NCBI RefSeq assembly: GCF_002754475.1
Contig: NZ_PEFL01000001.1
Span: forward strand, 806,001 to 870,000
DNA length: 64,000 nucleotides
Reading direction: 5' to 3'
From: Comamonas sp. 26
Lineage (GTDB): Bacteria > Pseudomonadota > Gammaproteobacteria > Burkholderiales > Burkholderiaceae_C
The notes under the pieces were generated by a model. It made no database searches. It worked only from the letters and a program-made list of their open reading frames with translations, and was not told where the DNA came from. This document shows, piece after piece, positions 28,634 through 38,315 of the stretch (its first letter is position 1; each line of letters opens with the position of its first letter). The position numbers and the translations under genes are program-made.

Positions 28634-29689
28634 TTAGTGACTCGCAATGATTTCCGTCAGCTCTCCGTTTTCCTTCAAGCGAACGGGAAGCACCTTCGGA
28701 AGGGCGTAGCGGAAATGGGCCAACTTTTGCGGGTCAAAGGTGCCCGACAAGCGCAGTGCGCCCACTGCCGCGTCGTGCACCACCATATGCGTGGGGGCGT
28801 AGCGTTCGAATTCCGCCAAAGCCTGGGAGAGCGGCACGTTTTCCAGGGTAATTCGGCCGTCGCGCCAGGGGGCCATACCGGAAGCAGCAATCGCTTTCAC
28901 GGGGCCCAAGCCTCCATCGGCACTGGCAACCATCTGCTGGCCAGCCATTAGCAGCACGGCAGCAGACTCGGGTGCCTGGCGGCCATTAGTTGGAAGCGGG
29001 CTCACGCGCACCTTGCCTTCCTCTACGGTGACTTGCACGGGGCTTCCTGCGGTGTTGCGCACGGCAAAGCGCGTGCCCACCACCGTCACTTTGGTGCTGC
29101 CGGCTACAACATCGAATGGTCGGGCAGCATCTTTTTGCACCTCGAACATGGCCTGTCCTTCCGGCAACTTCACCTCGCGGCGCTGGCGGTACCAACTTAC
29201 TTCGATGCGTGTCGCGGTATCTAACCGCAGGCGACTGCCATCCGGCAACTGCACGCTCAGCTGCTGCCCGCGCTCCGTTTGGTACATCTGCGTAAACAAG
29301 GGTTGCTGTTGCCAATGGTCCCAGGCCATATAGCCACTGCCGACGGCCAGTGCGACCACAAGGGCTGACAGTGCAGCTTGTGGGATCAGCGCAGACCACC
29401 ATGATGGTTGACGCTCTGAGGCGCGGCTTTTTTCTGTCGACTTGGCTTGGTCCTGTTTTAGTTGAAGACGCAAGCGCTCAACGCCCGATTGCGGCAGCGC
29501 ATCCAACTCCCGCCAATCGGCCTGCCAGCGGTTGAATGCGGTTTCACGATCCGGGTGTCCAGCCAGCCAAGTGCGGAAAGCTGCGTTTGAATAGGCCGCA
29601 TCGGGTGCATCGCTGTAGCGCGCAAACCACTCCAGGGCCTCGGCATCGAGGTCGCTGTTTGGCAGTTGGGCAATGGTGCGATCAGTCAT
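28634..29689 (-). CDS. FecR-type anti-sigma factor
   Basis: 351 aa from ATG 29689 (M-T-D-R-T-I-A-Q-L). The N-terminal cytosolic domain (about 10-90) has A-L-E-W-F-A-R-Y and F-N-R-W-Q-A-D-W, typical of FecR. A single membrane segment lies near 112-130, then the periplasmic FecR domain (Q-L-P-D-G-S-R-L-R-L-D-T-A-T-R-I-E-V and V-V-G-T-R-F-A-V-R) and a C-terminal STN-like segment. It would hold the adjacent sigma factor and receive the signal from the TonB-dependent receptor. The gene order is sigma, anti-sigma, receptor, all leftward. Confidence 0.93.
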   Translation of the reverse strand: MTDRTIAQLPNSDLDAEALEWFARYSDAPDAAYSNAAFRTWLAGHPDRETAFNRWQADWRELDALPQSGVERLRLQLKQDQAKSTEKSRASERQPSWWSALIPQAALSALVVALAVGSGYMAWDHWQQQPLFTQMYQTERGQQLSVQLPDGSRLRLDTATRIEVSWYRQRREVKLPEGQAMFEVQKDAARPFDVVAGSTKVTVVGTRFAVRNTAGSPVQVTVEEGKVRVSPLPTNGRQAPESAAVLLMAGQQMVASADGGLGPVKAIAASGMAPWRDGRITLENVPLSQALAEFERYAPTHMVVHDAAVGALRLSGTFDPQKLAHFRYALPKVLPVRLKENGELTEIIASH

Positions 29690-29777
29690 ACGGATGCGAA
29701 AAGCCAGAGGCGATATGAAAGTAGACGCACGAGTCTGCCAAACCCCAATGCCGGAAAAGCAAAGAAAGCGCAAATTC

Positions 29778-30326
29778 TCATTTGCCGCTCCAAGACTGAG
29801 CCGTAAGAGGCAAGGAGCGCCCGCCGCCCCGCATTTGCTCCTGACAGGCTCGACAGGCCTGCATTCCCAGTTTGATATGACGTTCCACCATGGTCACGGA
29901 AATGCCCATTTGCCGCGCCACTTCGGCTTGAGAGAGTCCGTCGAACTTGTGCAATATGAACGCCTCGCGGCAGCGCAAAGGTAATTCGCCGATAGCAGTC
30001 AACAGCGCATCTACTGTTTGCGACGACATTGCAGCCACCTCTGGCTCGAGGGCTTCAGGGCCGGCGGTCAAATCCACTGCATCGACGGAGGAATCACCTT
30101 CCGCCGCTGCGTACGTTCCGCGCACTTCGCTGCGGCGGTACTGATCAATGACCAGGTTGCGAGCGGTGCGGTACAGCAGCGCACGCGGCTCGTTGATGGC
30201 TTCGCCAGACTGCTGCACGGCCAACACCCGGGCATAGCTTTCCTGCGCCAAGTCTGCCGCTGTATCGCGGTCTCTGACAGTTCCTTGCAGGAACCTCAAC
30301 AACTCTCGGTAATAGTGAGCGAGCAC
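29778..30326 (-). CDS. FecI-like ECF sigma factor
   Basis: 182 aa starting at GTG 30326; an in-frame TGA six bases upstream of it rules out a longer protein. Region 2 is seen in Y-Y-R-E-L-L-R-F-L-Q and D-L-A-Q-E-S-Y-A-R-V, then Y-R-T-A-R-N-L-V-I-D-Q-Y-R-R. Region 4 is L-P-L-R-C-R-E-A-F-I-L-H-K-F-D-G-L-S-Q-A-E-V-A and M-G-I-S-V-T-M-V-E-R-H-I. It should direct transcription of the receptor gene when the siderophore is bound. A Fur-like box lies about 86 bp upstream. Confidence 0.92.
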   Translation of the reverse strand: MLAHYYRELLRFLQGTVRDRDTAADLAQESYARVLAVQQSGEAINEPRALLYRTARNLVIDQYRRSEVRGTYAAAEGDSSVDAVDLTAGPEALEPEVAAMSSQTVDALLTAIGELPLRCREAFILHKFDGLSQAEVARQMGISVTMVERHIKLGMQACRACQEQMRGGGRSLPLTAQSWSGK

Positions 30327-30398
30327 AGGCGATCAGGGATGGATTCGACGTCTTCGTAGCGTATTCCGGCAGGTGCGGCCGGTCACCACTTTGGGGGC

Positions 30399-30432
30399 GA
30401 GTATACAATGCAAATGAGATTTAATCTCATTT
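30399..30432 (-). promoter_or_regulatory. Fur-like box and promoter of the fecI-type gene
   Basis: AAATGAGAT, three bases (TTA), ATCTCATTT at 30412-30432: perfect 9-bp arms of the ATGAGA/TCTCAT form common for Fur sites before fecI-like genes in beta-proteobacteria. On the minus strand TATACT (30402-30407) is a good -10 element beside it, so Fur would block this promoter when iron is plentiful. Confidence 0.75.
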
Positions 30433-30578
30433 AAGGAGCGAGCTGGATACATCGCTTCAAAACTGTTTGCGCTCATGCATTTTTTGCGATGCAGTTCCGC
30501 AGAAATTGCGGATACCGTCCCGCCTTTTTGACTTGGCTCAATGCAGGGCAGGGCGAAGCCCGGCACAGTGAGGCCTAT

Positions 30579-31217
30579 ATGTTTACCATGCCCTCCCTGT
30601 CGCAAGCTGCCTCCAAGTTTGGGCAGCCTGAGAGCTTTGCTCCAGGCTCATGGCTCAGGCAACGTCGCCAACCCATAGATTCTGTGCTGTATCTGGAAAG
30701 CGGCAGCGTCATGCTGGGCGTGGGCCAGGACTCCTCCATGCGCCATCAGCTCGGGCAGGTGGATGGCCCAGCATGGCTGGATGCAGCTTTTGCGTTGCAA
30801 GATCGCCCGTCTTGCCTTGATATGCAGGCCCAGACGGCAGGGCGGCTTTACACCATTCCCTTGGCTCGTTTTCAGGCGGCGGTGGTCGAGCTGCCAGTTG
30901 CGGTGCAGCAACTGGTGAAAGACTTGGCCAAGGCGTACTGCTCGCAGACCGAGCTGGCCGTCAGCCGTCTGGCGCAAGATGCTGAAGCGCGCTGCGCCCA
31001 GTGGCTGCTGCACCATGCAACCCCTGCAATTGATGGCGTGGGTCTTCGTGTCACGCTGAAAGCCCGCAAGCGCCTGATAGCGGCTCAGTTGGGGATAGCG
31101 CCTGAAACTTTCTCGCGCGTGCTCAGGCAGTTGCGCGACCATGGCCTCATTGCTGGGCGGGGTAATGTCATTGAACTGCCCAAGCCGGGTGCACTGGAAG
31201 TGCTGGCGCTGGGGTAA
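30579..31217 (+). CDS. Crp/Fnr family transcription regulator
   Basis: 212 aa from ATG 30579 (M-F-T-M-P-S-L-S-Q). Residues about 15-120 form a cyclic-nucleotide-binding-like beta roll, but with no Fnr-type cysteine cluster and no clear cAMP-binding R-S pair. Residues about 145-205 are a Crp-type winged helix (K-R-L-I-A-A-Q-L-G-I-A-P-E-T-F-S-R-V-L-R). The effector is unknown. The diguanylate cyclase gene follows 139 bp later in the same direction. Confidence 0.85.
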   Translation: MFTMPSLSQAASKFGQPESFAPGSWLRQRRQPIDSVLYLESGSVMLGVGQDSSMRHQLGQVDGPAWLDAAFALQDRPSCLDMQAQTAGRLYTIPLARFQAAVVELPVAVQQLVKDLAKAYCSQTELAVSRLAQDAEARCAQWLLHHATPAIDGVGLRVTLKARKRLIAAQLGIAPETFSRVLRQLRDHGLIAGRGNVIELPKPGALEVLALG

Positions 31218-31355
31218 GTCCCGGGGATGTCTTGCAGGCCATGCAGCGCTTGGCTTTGCGCTCCATGAGAGGCGGCTGGAGCAGTGTTTGCTAACAGTCT
31301 CCGGGGTTTCCTCTCGTGAGCCAGTGTGCACGGGCTCTCTATATTGAAGCCTATG

Positions 31356-33539
31356 TCAGACACTGTTCCACTCTTGCAAGCAGAACCGCCATGGGTTGCT
31401 TCGCCGCAGCCTGTGGATACAGCCACGGGCGCGCATGTCGGCATGCTTCGTAAAAGCCCCGGCCCCATGCTGCGCAGCATGGTCTTGATCGCCATGATTG
31501 CGGTGCTACTGGTGGGTGCGGGCGCTGCGGGCTGGATGGCTTATTCCATGCGCAAGGTCGTCATGGAGGGGGCTCTGCCTGCGCAGACCAAGGCGCTGGA
31601 GTACGCAGCCCGGTCGCTGACCTTTAGGGTCGAGCAGCAGCAAAAGCCGTTGCATAACCTGGCCATGGTGCTGTCAGAGCACATCCAGGACTCTCCAGGG
31701 GCGATGGAGGCCATGCTCATGCAGCCTACATCCTTGGCCCAGCAGTTCGAGCAAGTGCAACTGGCCAATGACAAGGGACAGTTGCTGGTCAATCTGCACA
31801 AAGAGCAGGCCAAGCCATTGCACCAGCTGGATGAGCCGCTGCGCGAAGTCCTTAAGCGGGCGTTGGCCGAAGGCAAACCGATGACTCAGGCGTGGGTGCG
31901 TCCCAGCGATGCGGGTTTGCAGCTGGAGTTCCATAGCGTGGTGCCAGTGCGTGATGCTCAGGGCAAACTGAAAGGCGTACTGGGCGGCACTTACAAAGTG
32001 CCTCTGACGGTGCTGTTCTCTCTGGAAGTGGGCTCTGCCAATGCAGGCAGCCAGTTGCTGCTGATTGATCGTGACCTGCATCCTTTGGCGCTCAGCAGCA
32101 AAGGCGAGTGGCAACTACCTGCTGCAGGTGGTACGGCATTGCCCAAAGAGCTGGACTCCGTCTGGCTCAAGACCGCTCAGGCGGGTGCTGTTAGCGAACA
32201 GCGCAATAACAAACTCTTGAGTGCCATGCCCTTGCCCTGGGGGCAATGGACTCTGCTCAAGATGAGCGATGTTCAGGAATGGGTGCCTGGTATTTCATCA
32301 AAAATGATGGGCTGGCTGGCAGCTGCCTTGCTGGCCGTGGCGCTGGTATTGGGGGCTGTGCTCTGCCTGATTGCCTATCCGCTCACCGCCTTATTCCGAA
32401 CGGCAGAGTGGGCTGAGCGCCGTGGCCTGATGCTGGAGGTGGATTCTTCAGTTCGCGGTGCCAACTGGTGGCAGGCCCTGTCTGATCATGATTGGGGTGA
32501 GGCGCAGACCCTGCGCACTGCGTTGCAGGCTCTGGGTGGAGGCTATGAAGTGCATGGTGAGCGAGAGCGTCAGCTGGAGCTGCAGCTGCAAACGTTGATG
32601 GACTATGCGCCTGTGGGCCTGATCGTGACGCATGGCTCCAAGGTGCAGCGCGTGGGCATGCAGGCCGCCAGAGTTCTGGGTTACCAGCCCAGAGAAATGC
32701 CGGGGCTGCCGGTGCGCGCCCTGTGCGCTACAGATGCGGACTACGAGGACTTGATGGAACGAGTTCGCCGGGCGCTTGATACCTACGGCCAATTTGATAG
32801 CGAGGTCTGCTTTGTACGTAAAGACTCCAGGCCGATATGGGTGCGAATTCACGGGCAAAGCATGCAGCGCATGAGCCGGGTATGGGAGCTGACAGGCAAG
32901 GAGCTGGATGAGCATTACCTGGTCTGGGAGCTTGAAGATGTGACCACGCAGCGTCAGTTGCGTGAGCAGTCCAGCTGGAAGGCCATGCATGACCCACTGA
33001 CGCGCCTGCCCAACCGCACGGCCTTTGCCTTGCGCCTTAAAGAGTGGCTGCGTGAATATGCTTCGCCCGACTATCTGGAGAGTCTGAGCGCTGCGGGCAC
33101 TGTCAGCCGTACGACGGCGGAGCCCGCAGTGCACGGCATCGTGCTGTATGTGGATCTGGATCACTTCTCTCAGGTCAACCGCCAGAGCGGCCGTGAGGTG
33201 GGCGATGAGGTGCTGGGCCATATTGCCCGGCTCATTGAATCCACCGTGCGCCCGCATGGCTGGGTGGCCCGCGTGGGCGGGGATGAATTTGCCATTCTCA
33301 TGGCCGGTGTCAGCCGTGAGGAAGGCATGCGCCACGCGCAGCTGCTGTGCATGGCCATTCAGGACTGGGACGGTTCTTATCAGGGCCAGCGCTATATGTT
33401 GAGTGCAAGCATTGGCATGCTACTGCTGGATGCCAGCTATCACACCGCGGCTACGGCCTTCAAGGGGGCAGACATGGCTTGCTATGCCGCCAAGCGCAAG
33501 GGGCGTAATCGTGTGGAAGTGATGGCTGCATCGGTGTGA
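31356..33539 (+). CDS. Membrane sensor diguanylate cyclase (dCache-PAS-GGDEF)
   Basis: 727 aa from ATG 31356. A first membrane segment at about 43-63 and a second near 320-345 bracket a periplasmic dCache-like sensor. A PAS-like region (about 410-530, Y-A-P-V-G-L-I-V-T-H) leads to a GGDEF domain (about 555-720). The active-site loop reads R-V-G-G-D-E-F-A-I-L, so cyclase activity is expected. The inhibitory R-x-x-D site is not obvious. No EAL domain is present. It should make cyclic di-GMP in response to an unknown periplasmic ligand. Confidence 0.92.
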   Translation, partial: SDTVPLLQAEPPWVASPQPVDTATGAHVGMLRKSPGPMLRSMVLIAMIAVLLVGAGAAGWMAYSMRKVVMEGALPAQTKALEYAARSLTFRVEQQQKPLHNLAMVLSEHIQDSPGAMEAMLMQPTSLAQQFEQVQLANDKGQLLVNLHKEQAKPLHQLDEPLREVLKRALAEGKPMTQAWVRPSDAGLQLEFHSVVPVRDAQGKLKGVLGGTYKVPLTVLFSLEVGSANAGSQLLLIDRDLHPLALSSKGEWQLPAAGGTALPKELDSVWLKTAQAGAVSEQRNNKLLSAMPLPWGQWTLLKMSDVQEWVPGISSKMMGWLAAALLAVALVLGAVLCLIAYPLTALFRTAEWAERRGLMLEVDSSVRGANWWQALSDHDWGEAQTLRTALQALGGGYEVHGERERQLELQLQTLMDYAPVGLIVTHGSKVQRVGMQAARVLGYQPREMPGLPVRALCATDADYEDLMERVRRALDTYGQFDSEVCFVRKDSRPIWVRIHGQSMQRMSRVWELTGKELDEHYLVWELEDVTTQRQLREQSSWKAMHDPLTRLPNRTAFALRLKEWLREYASPDYLESLSAAGTVSRTTAEPAVHGIVLYVDLDHFSQVNRQSGREVGDEVLGHIARLIESTVRPHGWVARVGGDEFAILMAGVSREEGMRHAQLLCMAIQDWDGSYQGQRYMLSASIGMLLLDASYHTAATAFKGADMACYAAKRKGRNRVEVMAASV

Positions 33540-33681
33540 GCGCGCGTTTCGTGCATCTGGCTCACGGCTGTTGAGTCCAGCATTTGACGGATTAACCGTG
33601 CTGACTGAGTTACGCTCCGATACTGCTTTTTTGACAAAATAAAATAGGCCCAGCCAGGCAATGGTCGGGTAGCCAAGCCCC

Positions 33682-34614
33682 ATGCGTGACCAGACCTTGT
33701 TTGACAAGATAGACCTGCACCTGATCCGGGTGCTGCACACGGTGCTGACCGAGCGCAGCGTCTCCCGTGCTGCTTTGCGTCTGGGCATGCATCAGCCCGC
33801 AGTATCGGCGTCACTGCGCCGCTTGCGTGAACTGGCGGGTGACCCTTTACTGGTGCGCTCGGGCGCGCAGATGCAGCCTACCGATGTGGGGCTGGGCATG
33901 GTGCAGCCATCGGCTGACATTCTTCGCGCCGCCGAAGGCCTGTTCAGCGATGCGCGCCAGTTTGACCCTCGGACCTCTACCCGCACCTTCCGGATTGCAG
34001 CCAGCGATTATCTGGACCCGCAGTTTCTGCCTCGGCTGATGTCAACCATCAAGGCGCAGGCGCCTCACTGCCCGGTGGATTTTCTGCCGCTGAGTGCCGA
34101 GGCCCATTACGAAGGTCAGCTGGCCGATGGTGAAATTGATGTGGTCATTGGCAACTGGCCCCAGCCACCCGAAGGGCTGCACATGGCCAAGCTGTTTGAG
34201 GATGAGGTGGTCTGCCTCGTCAGCCCCAAGCACCCTGCAGTGCGTCGAGGCTGGGATGTGGCGCAATGGCTGCAGGCCGAGCATATTGCGCCCACCCCGG
34301 CTTATCCCGGTGCGCAGGGTGTGATTGACGAGCAATTGGCAGGCATGGGACTGAGCCGCCAGGTGGTTGCGCGTTGCGCACATTTCAGCCTGATACCTGA
34401 CATGGTGGCATCAAGCTTGCTTGTGATGACATCGGGCCGACTGTTCTGTGAACGCTTCAGCGAACGCCTGCCTTTAGCCATCTTGCCGTGCCCCGTGGAA
34501 TTTCCGCCATTGGTCTATTACCAGCTCTGGCACGCCCGTTCGCATGTCGGTGCAGCCACGCGCTGGTTGCGTGAGGTGGTGAGAAATGTGGCACTAACGC
34601 TGCGAAATCAATAG
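33682..34614 (+). CDS. LysR family regulator (NodD-like group)
   Basis: 310 aa. The N-terminal helix-turn-helix contains L-I-R-V-L-H-T-V-L-T-E-R-S-V-S-R-A-A and H-Q-P-A-V-S-A-S-L-R-R-L-R; the remaining domain has the NodD/LinR-like start F-R-I-A-A-S-D-Y-L-D-P. It lies 76 bp upstream of the purine ABC transporter genes in the same direction, so it could control them, but no binding site was recognised. Confidence 0.85.
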   Translation: MRDQTLFDKIDLHLIRVLHTVLTERSVSRAALRLGMHQPAVSASLRRLRELAGDPLLVRSGAQMQPTDVGLGMVQPSADILRAAEGLFSDARQFDPRTSTRTFRIAASDYLDPQFLPRLMSTIKAQAPHCPVDFLPLSAEAHYEGQLADGEIDVVIGNWPQPPEGLHMAKLFEDEVVCLVSPKHPAVRRGWDVAQWLQAEHIAPTPAYPGAQGVIDEQLAGMGLSRQVVARCAHFSLIPDMVASSLLVMTSGRLFCERFSERLPLAILPCPVEFPPLVYYQLWHARSHVGAATRWLREVVRNVALTLRNQ

Positions 34615-34690
34615 CTTGTATCCCGTTCCTGTTCAGCGCAGAGAGCCTGTTTGAGTCAATTTGTTATTTGAATTGAGAGACAATCCAGCG

Positions 34691-36252
34691 ATGAATCCCC
34701 CCCAACACAATCCCCGTCTGCGAATGCCCCTGCGCGTCTGCAGCTGGAGGGTATTACCAAGCGGTACCCAGCTGTTGTTGCAAACAGCAAGGTATCGCTG
34801 AAAGTCAAGCCCGGCGAGATCCACGCCATACTGGGCGAGAACGGCGCTGGCAAGTCCACGCTGATGAAGATCATCTATGGTGCCGTCAAACCTGACGAAG
34901 GCACCATTTTGGTGGACGGCAAGCCGGTCCAGATCCGTAACCCGCAAGAAGCCCGTGCGCTGGGCATTGCCATGGTGTTCCAGCACTTCAGCCTGTTTGA
35001 CACGCTGACCGTGGCCGAGAATGTCTGGCTGGGTCTGGACAAGAGCATTTCCCTGGCCAAGGTCATAGAGCGCGTGGAAGCTACGGCGCGTGATTATGGC
35101 CTCGATGTTGATGCGCATCGTCCTGTGCACACTCTGTCTGTGGGTGAAATGCAGCGCGTGGAAATCATCCGTGCATTGCTGACCAATCCGCGTGTACTGA
35201 TTCTGGATGAGCCAACCTCGGTGCTCACGCCGCAGGCCGTCGAAAAGCTGTTTGTCGTGCTGCGCCGACTGGCCGCCGAAGGCTGCTCCATTCTCTACAT
35301 CAGCCACAAGCTGCATGAAATTCGCTCGCTGTGCACGGCCTGTACCGTGCTGCGCGGTGGTGTGGTGACGGGAGAGTGCAACCCAGCCAATGAAACCAAT
35401 GCCTCGCTGTCGCGCATGATGATTGGCTCGGAGCCGCCAGAGCTGGAGCACCGCAGTGCCAACACGGGCGATACCGTGCTGCGCGTGCAGGGTCTGTCCA
35501 TCAAGACGCAGGAAGCGTTTGGTGTGGATCTGCAGGGCATTGCGCTGCAGGTCAAGGCCGGTGAAGTGGTCGGCATTGCCGGTGTGTCTGGCAACGGCCA
35601 GAAAGAGCTGATGTACGCGCTGTCGGGTGAAGACACGCGTGCCGAGCCTGAAATGGTGCAGCTGCTGGGTAAGGGCGTGGGGCGTATGGGTCCAGGGCGT
35701 CGCCGTGGCATGGGTCTGCATTTTGTGCCTGAAGAGCGTCTGGGGCGCGGTGCCGTGCCCAGCATGGGGCTGGCGCACAACCTGCTGCTGACCCGCAAGG
35801 ATGCACTGGGCAAGGGCAGCTGGATTCGCATGAGTCAGCTGCAGGTCCATGCCAAGGACATCATTGCGCGCTTCAACGTCAAGGCCGGTGGCCCTGGCTC
35901 GCCAGCGCAGTCGCTGTCGGGCGGCAACCTGCAGAAATTCATTGTGGGTCGTGAAATTGACGCCAAGCCGCGTCTGCTCATCATCTCTCAGCCCACCTGG
36001 GGGGTGGATGTGGGAGCTGCTGCGCAAATTCGTGGCGCCATTCTGAAGCTGCGCGATGAAGGCTGTGCGGTGCTGGTGCTCAGTGAGGAGTTAGACGAGT
36101 TGTTTGAGATATGTGACCGCCTGCATGTGGTGGCCAAGGGACGTCTGAGCCCTTCGGTGCAAAGAGCGGATGCCACGGTGCAGCAGATTGGTGAATGGAT
36201 GAGTGGCCTGTGGGAAAACACGGGTGCAGCGCAGGGAGCCGGTCATGCTTAA
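34691..36252 (+). CDS. BMP-type nucleoside/purine ABC transporter ATPase, start separated by a frameshift
   Basis: A double-ATPase protein of the sugar/nucleoside class (RbsA/NupB/XylG type), about 520 codons. The first Walker A (G-E-N-G-A-G-K-S-T) begins about 50 codons after the region's only suitable ATG (34691), but that ATG is one base out of frame. It reads M-N-P-P-Q-H while the ABC frame reads D-E-S-P-P-T-Q-S-P-S-A-N. The shift coincides with seven C at 34697-34703; eight C would join them. In the ABC frame there is no ATG, GTG or TTG between the stop at 34669 and ATG 34864, which lies after Walker A. The rest is intact: signatures L-S-V-G-E-M-Q and L-S-G-G-N-L-Q-K, Walker B L-I-L-D-E-P-T-S, and the second site, which is degenerate as usual. 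The stop overlaps the next gene by 8 bp. Confidence 0.85.
34697..34703 (+). repeat. Seven-C homopolymer at the ATPase frameshift
   Basis: CCCCCCC directly after ATGAAT. A tract of this kind is prone to slippage in replication, transcription and sequencing. It is the point where the start codon and the ABC frame disagree. Confidence 0.8.
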
Positions 36253-37339
36253 GCTGGAACAACGACCTCAGGCTTCCAAGTTCTGGACTTATGGCTCACC
36301 CATTCTGGCGCTGCTGATTACGGTGCTGGTGGGCGTGTGCCTTTTTGCCCTGCTGGGCAAAGATCCTGTGAAGGGCCTCCAGGCCTTTTTCTGGGAACCT
36401 ATCAAGTCTGGCTACGCTTTGGGTGAGCTGGCCATGAAGGCCACGCCGCTGCTGCTGATTGCGCTAGGGCTGGCTGTGTGCTTTCGCTCCAATATCTGGA
36501 ATATTGGTGCCGAAGGCCAGTTTGTCATCGGCGCAGTGGCCGCAGGCGGCATGGCGCTGCTGGCGGACAAGACCACCGGGCCGTGGATTGTTCCCGCTAT
36601 TTTGATCGCCGGCATGCTGGGCGGCATGGTCTGGGCGGGCATTGTGGCGTTGCTGCGTGACCGCTTCAACGCTAATGAAATTCTGGTCAGTCTGATGTTG
36701 GTCTACGTGGCTGTGCTGGTGCTGGGCTATCTGGTCTATGGGCCGTGGAAGGACCCCATGGGTTACAACTTCCCGCAGACCAAGAGCTTTGAGCGTGTGA
36801 CACAGATCCCGCGTCTGGTGCAGGGCATGCGTATGAACATCGGCGTCATCATTTCGCTGGTAGGCGCCGGTCTGCTGTGGGCATTTCTGTTCCGCACCCG
36901 CGCTGGCTTTGCGTTGCAGGTGGGTGGCCTGGCCCCCGCAGCAGCACGCTACGCCGGTTTTTCCTCGCGCAAAGCGCTGTGGACAGCGCTGCTGATCTCT
37001 GGTGCTACCGCCGGTCTGGCAGGTGCGCTGGAAGTGGCAGGCCCGCTGGGTCAGCTCACGCCCTATGTTCCGGCTGGCTACGGCTTTGCCGCCATCATCG
37101 TGGCCTTTGTGGGCCGCCTGCACCCTGTAGGCATGATTTTCTCGGCCATTCTTATGAGCATGTTCTATATCGGTGGTGAGCTGGCGCAGTCGCGTCTGGG
37201 TCTGCCCAAAGCGCTGACGGGCGTGTTTCAGGGTCTGCTGCTGTTCACGCTGCTGGCCTGCGATACGCTGGTGGCTTACCGCATTCGCTGGGTGGCACAA
37301 AAAGCCAGTGCCGCTATTTCTGCAGTGAAGGGAGCCTGA
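36245..37339 (+). CDS. ABC transporter permease, nucleoside/purine type (first)
   Basis: 364 aa from ATG 36245, which overlaps the ATPase stop (ATGCTTAA). It belongs to the branched-chain/ribose-type permease superfamily that includes NupP and YufP: F-R-S-N-I-W-N-I-G-A-E-G-Q-F in the first half and G-Y-G-F-A-A-I-I-V-A-F-V-G-R-L-H-P in the second. About ten hydrophobic segments. Together with the following permease it would form the membrane channel for nucleosides or purine bases. Confidence 0.92.
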   Translation: MLKLEQRPQASKFWTYGSPILALLITVLVGVCLFALLGKDPVKGLQAFFWEPIKSGYALGELAMKATPLLLIALGLAVCFRSNIWNIGAEGQFVIGAVAAGGMALLADKTTGPWIVPAILIAGMLGGMVWAGIVALLRDRFNANEILVSLMLVYVAVLVLGYLVYGPWKDPMGYNFPQTKSFERVTQIPRLVQGMRMNIGVIISLVGAGLLWAFLFRTRAGFALQVGGLAPAAARYAGFSSRKALWTALLISGATAGLAGALEVAGPLGQLTPYVPAGYGFAAIIVAFVGRLHPVGMIFSAILMSMFYIGGELAQSRLGLPKALTGVFQGLLLFTLLACDTLVAYRIRWVAQKASAAISAVKGA

Positions 37340-37342
37340 TCC

Positions 37343-38263
37343 ATGGAATCCTATGCACTGCTTCTGGGCTCCACGCTGAGCGCTGGCACCGTTCTGGCGC
37401 TGGCGGCCCTGGGTCTGCTCATCAACGAAAAAGCTGGCATCGTCAATCTCGGGGCTGAGGGCATGATGCTCTGCGCCGCCATTGCGGGCTTTGCCGCCAC
37501 GGTTCACTCTGGTAGTACCTGGGTGGGTTTTGGCGCGGGCATGCTGGCTGGCGCGTTGCTGGCTGGCATCTTTGGTGTGCTGGTGATCTGGCTCAACACC
37601 AATCAGTACGCTACCGGTCTAGCGCTGTCGCTGTTTGGCGCAGGCTTCTCGGCTTTTGTGGGTCTGGGCTATGTGCAGGCCAAGCTGCCTGAGCTGCCCA
37701 AGTTTGCCATTCCCGGTCTGGCTGATTTGCCCGTGGTGGGCCCTGCGCTGTTCACCCTGCACCCGCTGGTGTATGGCTCGATTGCTCTGGCTGCTGTCAT
37801 GGTCTGGTTTTTGTACCGCACGCGTGCTGGCCTGGTGCTGCGCGCCGTGGGCGAGTCGCCTTCGTCAGCCCATGCACTGGGTTACCCCGTGCGCCGCATT
37901 CGCCTGATGGCGGTGATGTTTGGTGGTGCCATGTGCGGTCTGGCTGGAGCTTTTATTTCGGTGGTCTACACACCGCTGTGGGTGGAAAACATGGTGTCGG
38001 GCCGCGGCTGGATTGCGCTGGCGCTGACCACCTTTGCCACTTGGCGTCCGGCCCGTATTTTGCTGGGTGCTTACCTGTTTGGTGGCGTGACCATGCTGCA
38101 GTTCCATCTGCAGGCCACGGGCGTGCAGATTCCGAGCCAGATTCTGTCCATGCTGCCGTACCTAGCCACCATCGTGGTGCTGGTGCTGATCTCTCGTAAC
38201 CCCGCGTGGATTCGCGCCAATATGCCTGCATCCTTGGGGAAACCCTTCTACCCTGGAGCTTGA
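37343..38263 (+). CDS. ABC transporter permease, nucleoside/purine type (second)
   Basis: 306 aa, beginning 3 bp after the first permease gene. The conserved start L-I-N-E-K-A-G-I-V-N-L-G-A-E-G-M-M-L mirrors the N-I-W-N-I-G-A-E-G-Q motif of its partner, as in NupQ/YufQ. The C-terminal half has S-G-R-G-W-I-A-L-A-L-T-T-F-A-T-W-R-P. It is the second half of the heterodimeric channel. The binding lipoprotein gene follows after 52 bp. Confidence 0.92.
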   Translation: MESYALLLGSTLSAGTVLALAALGLLINEKAGIVNLGAEGMMLCAAIAGFAATVHSGSTWVGFGAGMLAGALLAGIFGVLVIWLNTNQYATGLALSLFGAGFSAFVGLGYVQAKLPELPKFAIPGLADLPVVGPALFTLHPLVYGSIALAAVMVWFLYRTRAGLVLRAVGESPSSAHALGYPVRRIRLMAVMFGGAMCGLAGAFISVVYTPLWVENMVSGRGWIALALTTFATWRPARILLGAYLFGGVTMLQFHLQATGVQIPSQILSMLPYLATIVVLVLISRNPAWIRANMPASLGKPFYPGA

Positions 38264-38315
38264 CGCCCAGATGTGGTGCAATCCGTTTTTTAAAAAATAC
38301 ATGAGGACAATGACA

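Noticed and set aside
30401..30408. GTATACAA before the fecI-like gene as a fifth purine operator
   Set aside because: It lacks the CAGAAAG/CTTTCTG arms and, on the minus strand, reads as a TATACT -10 box next to the Fur-like palindrome.
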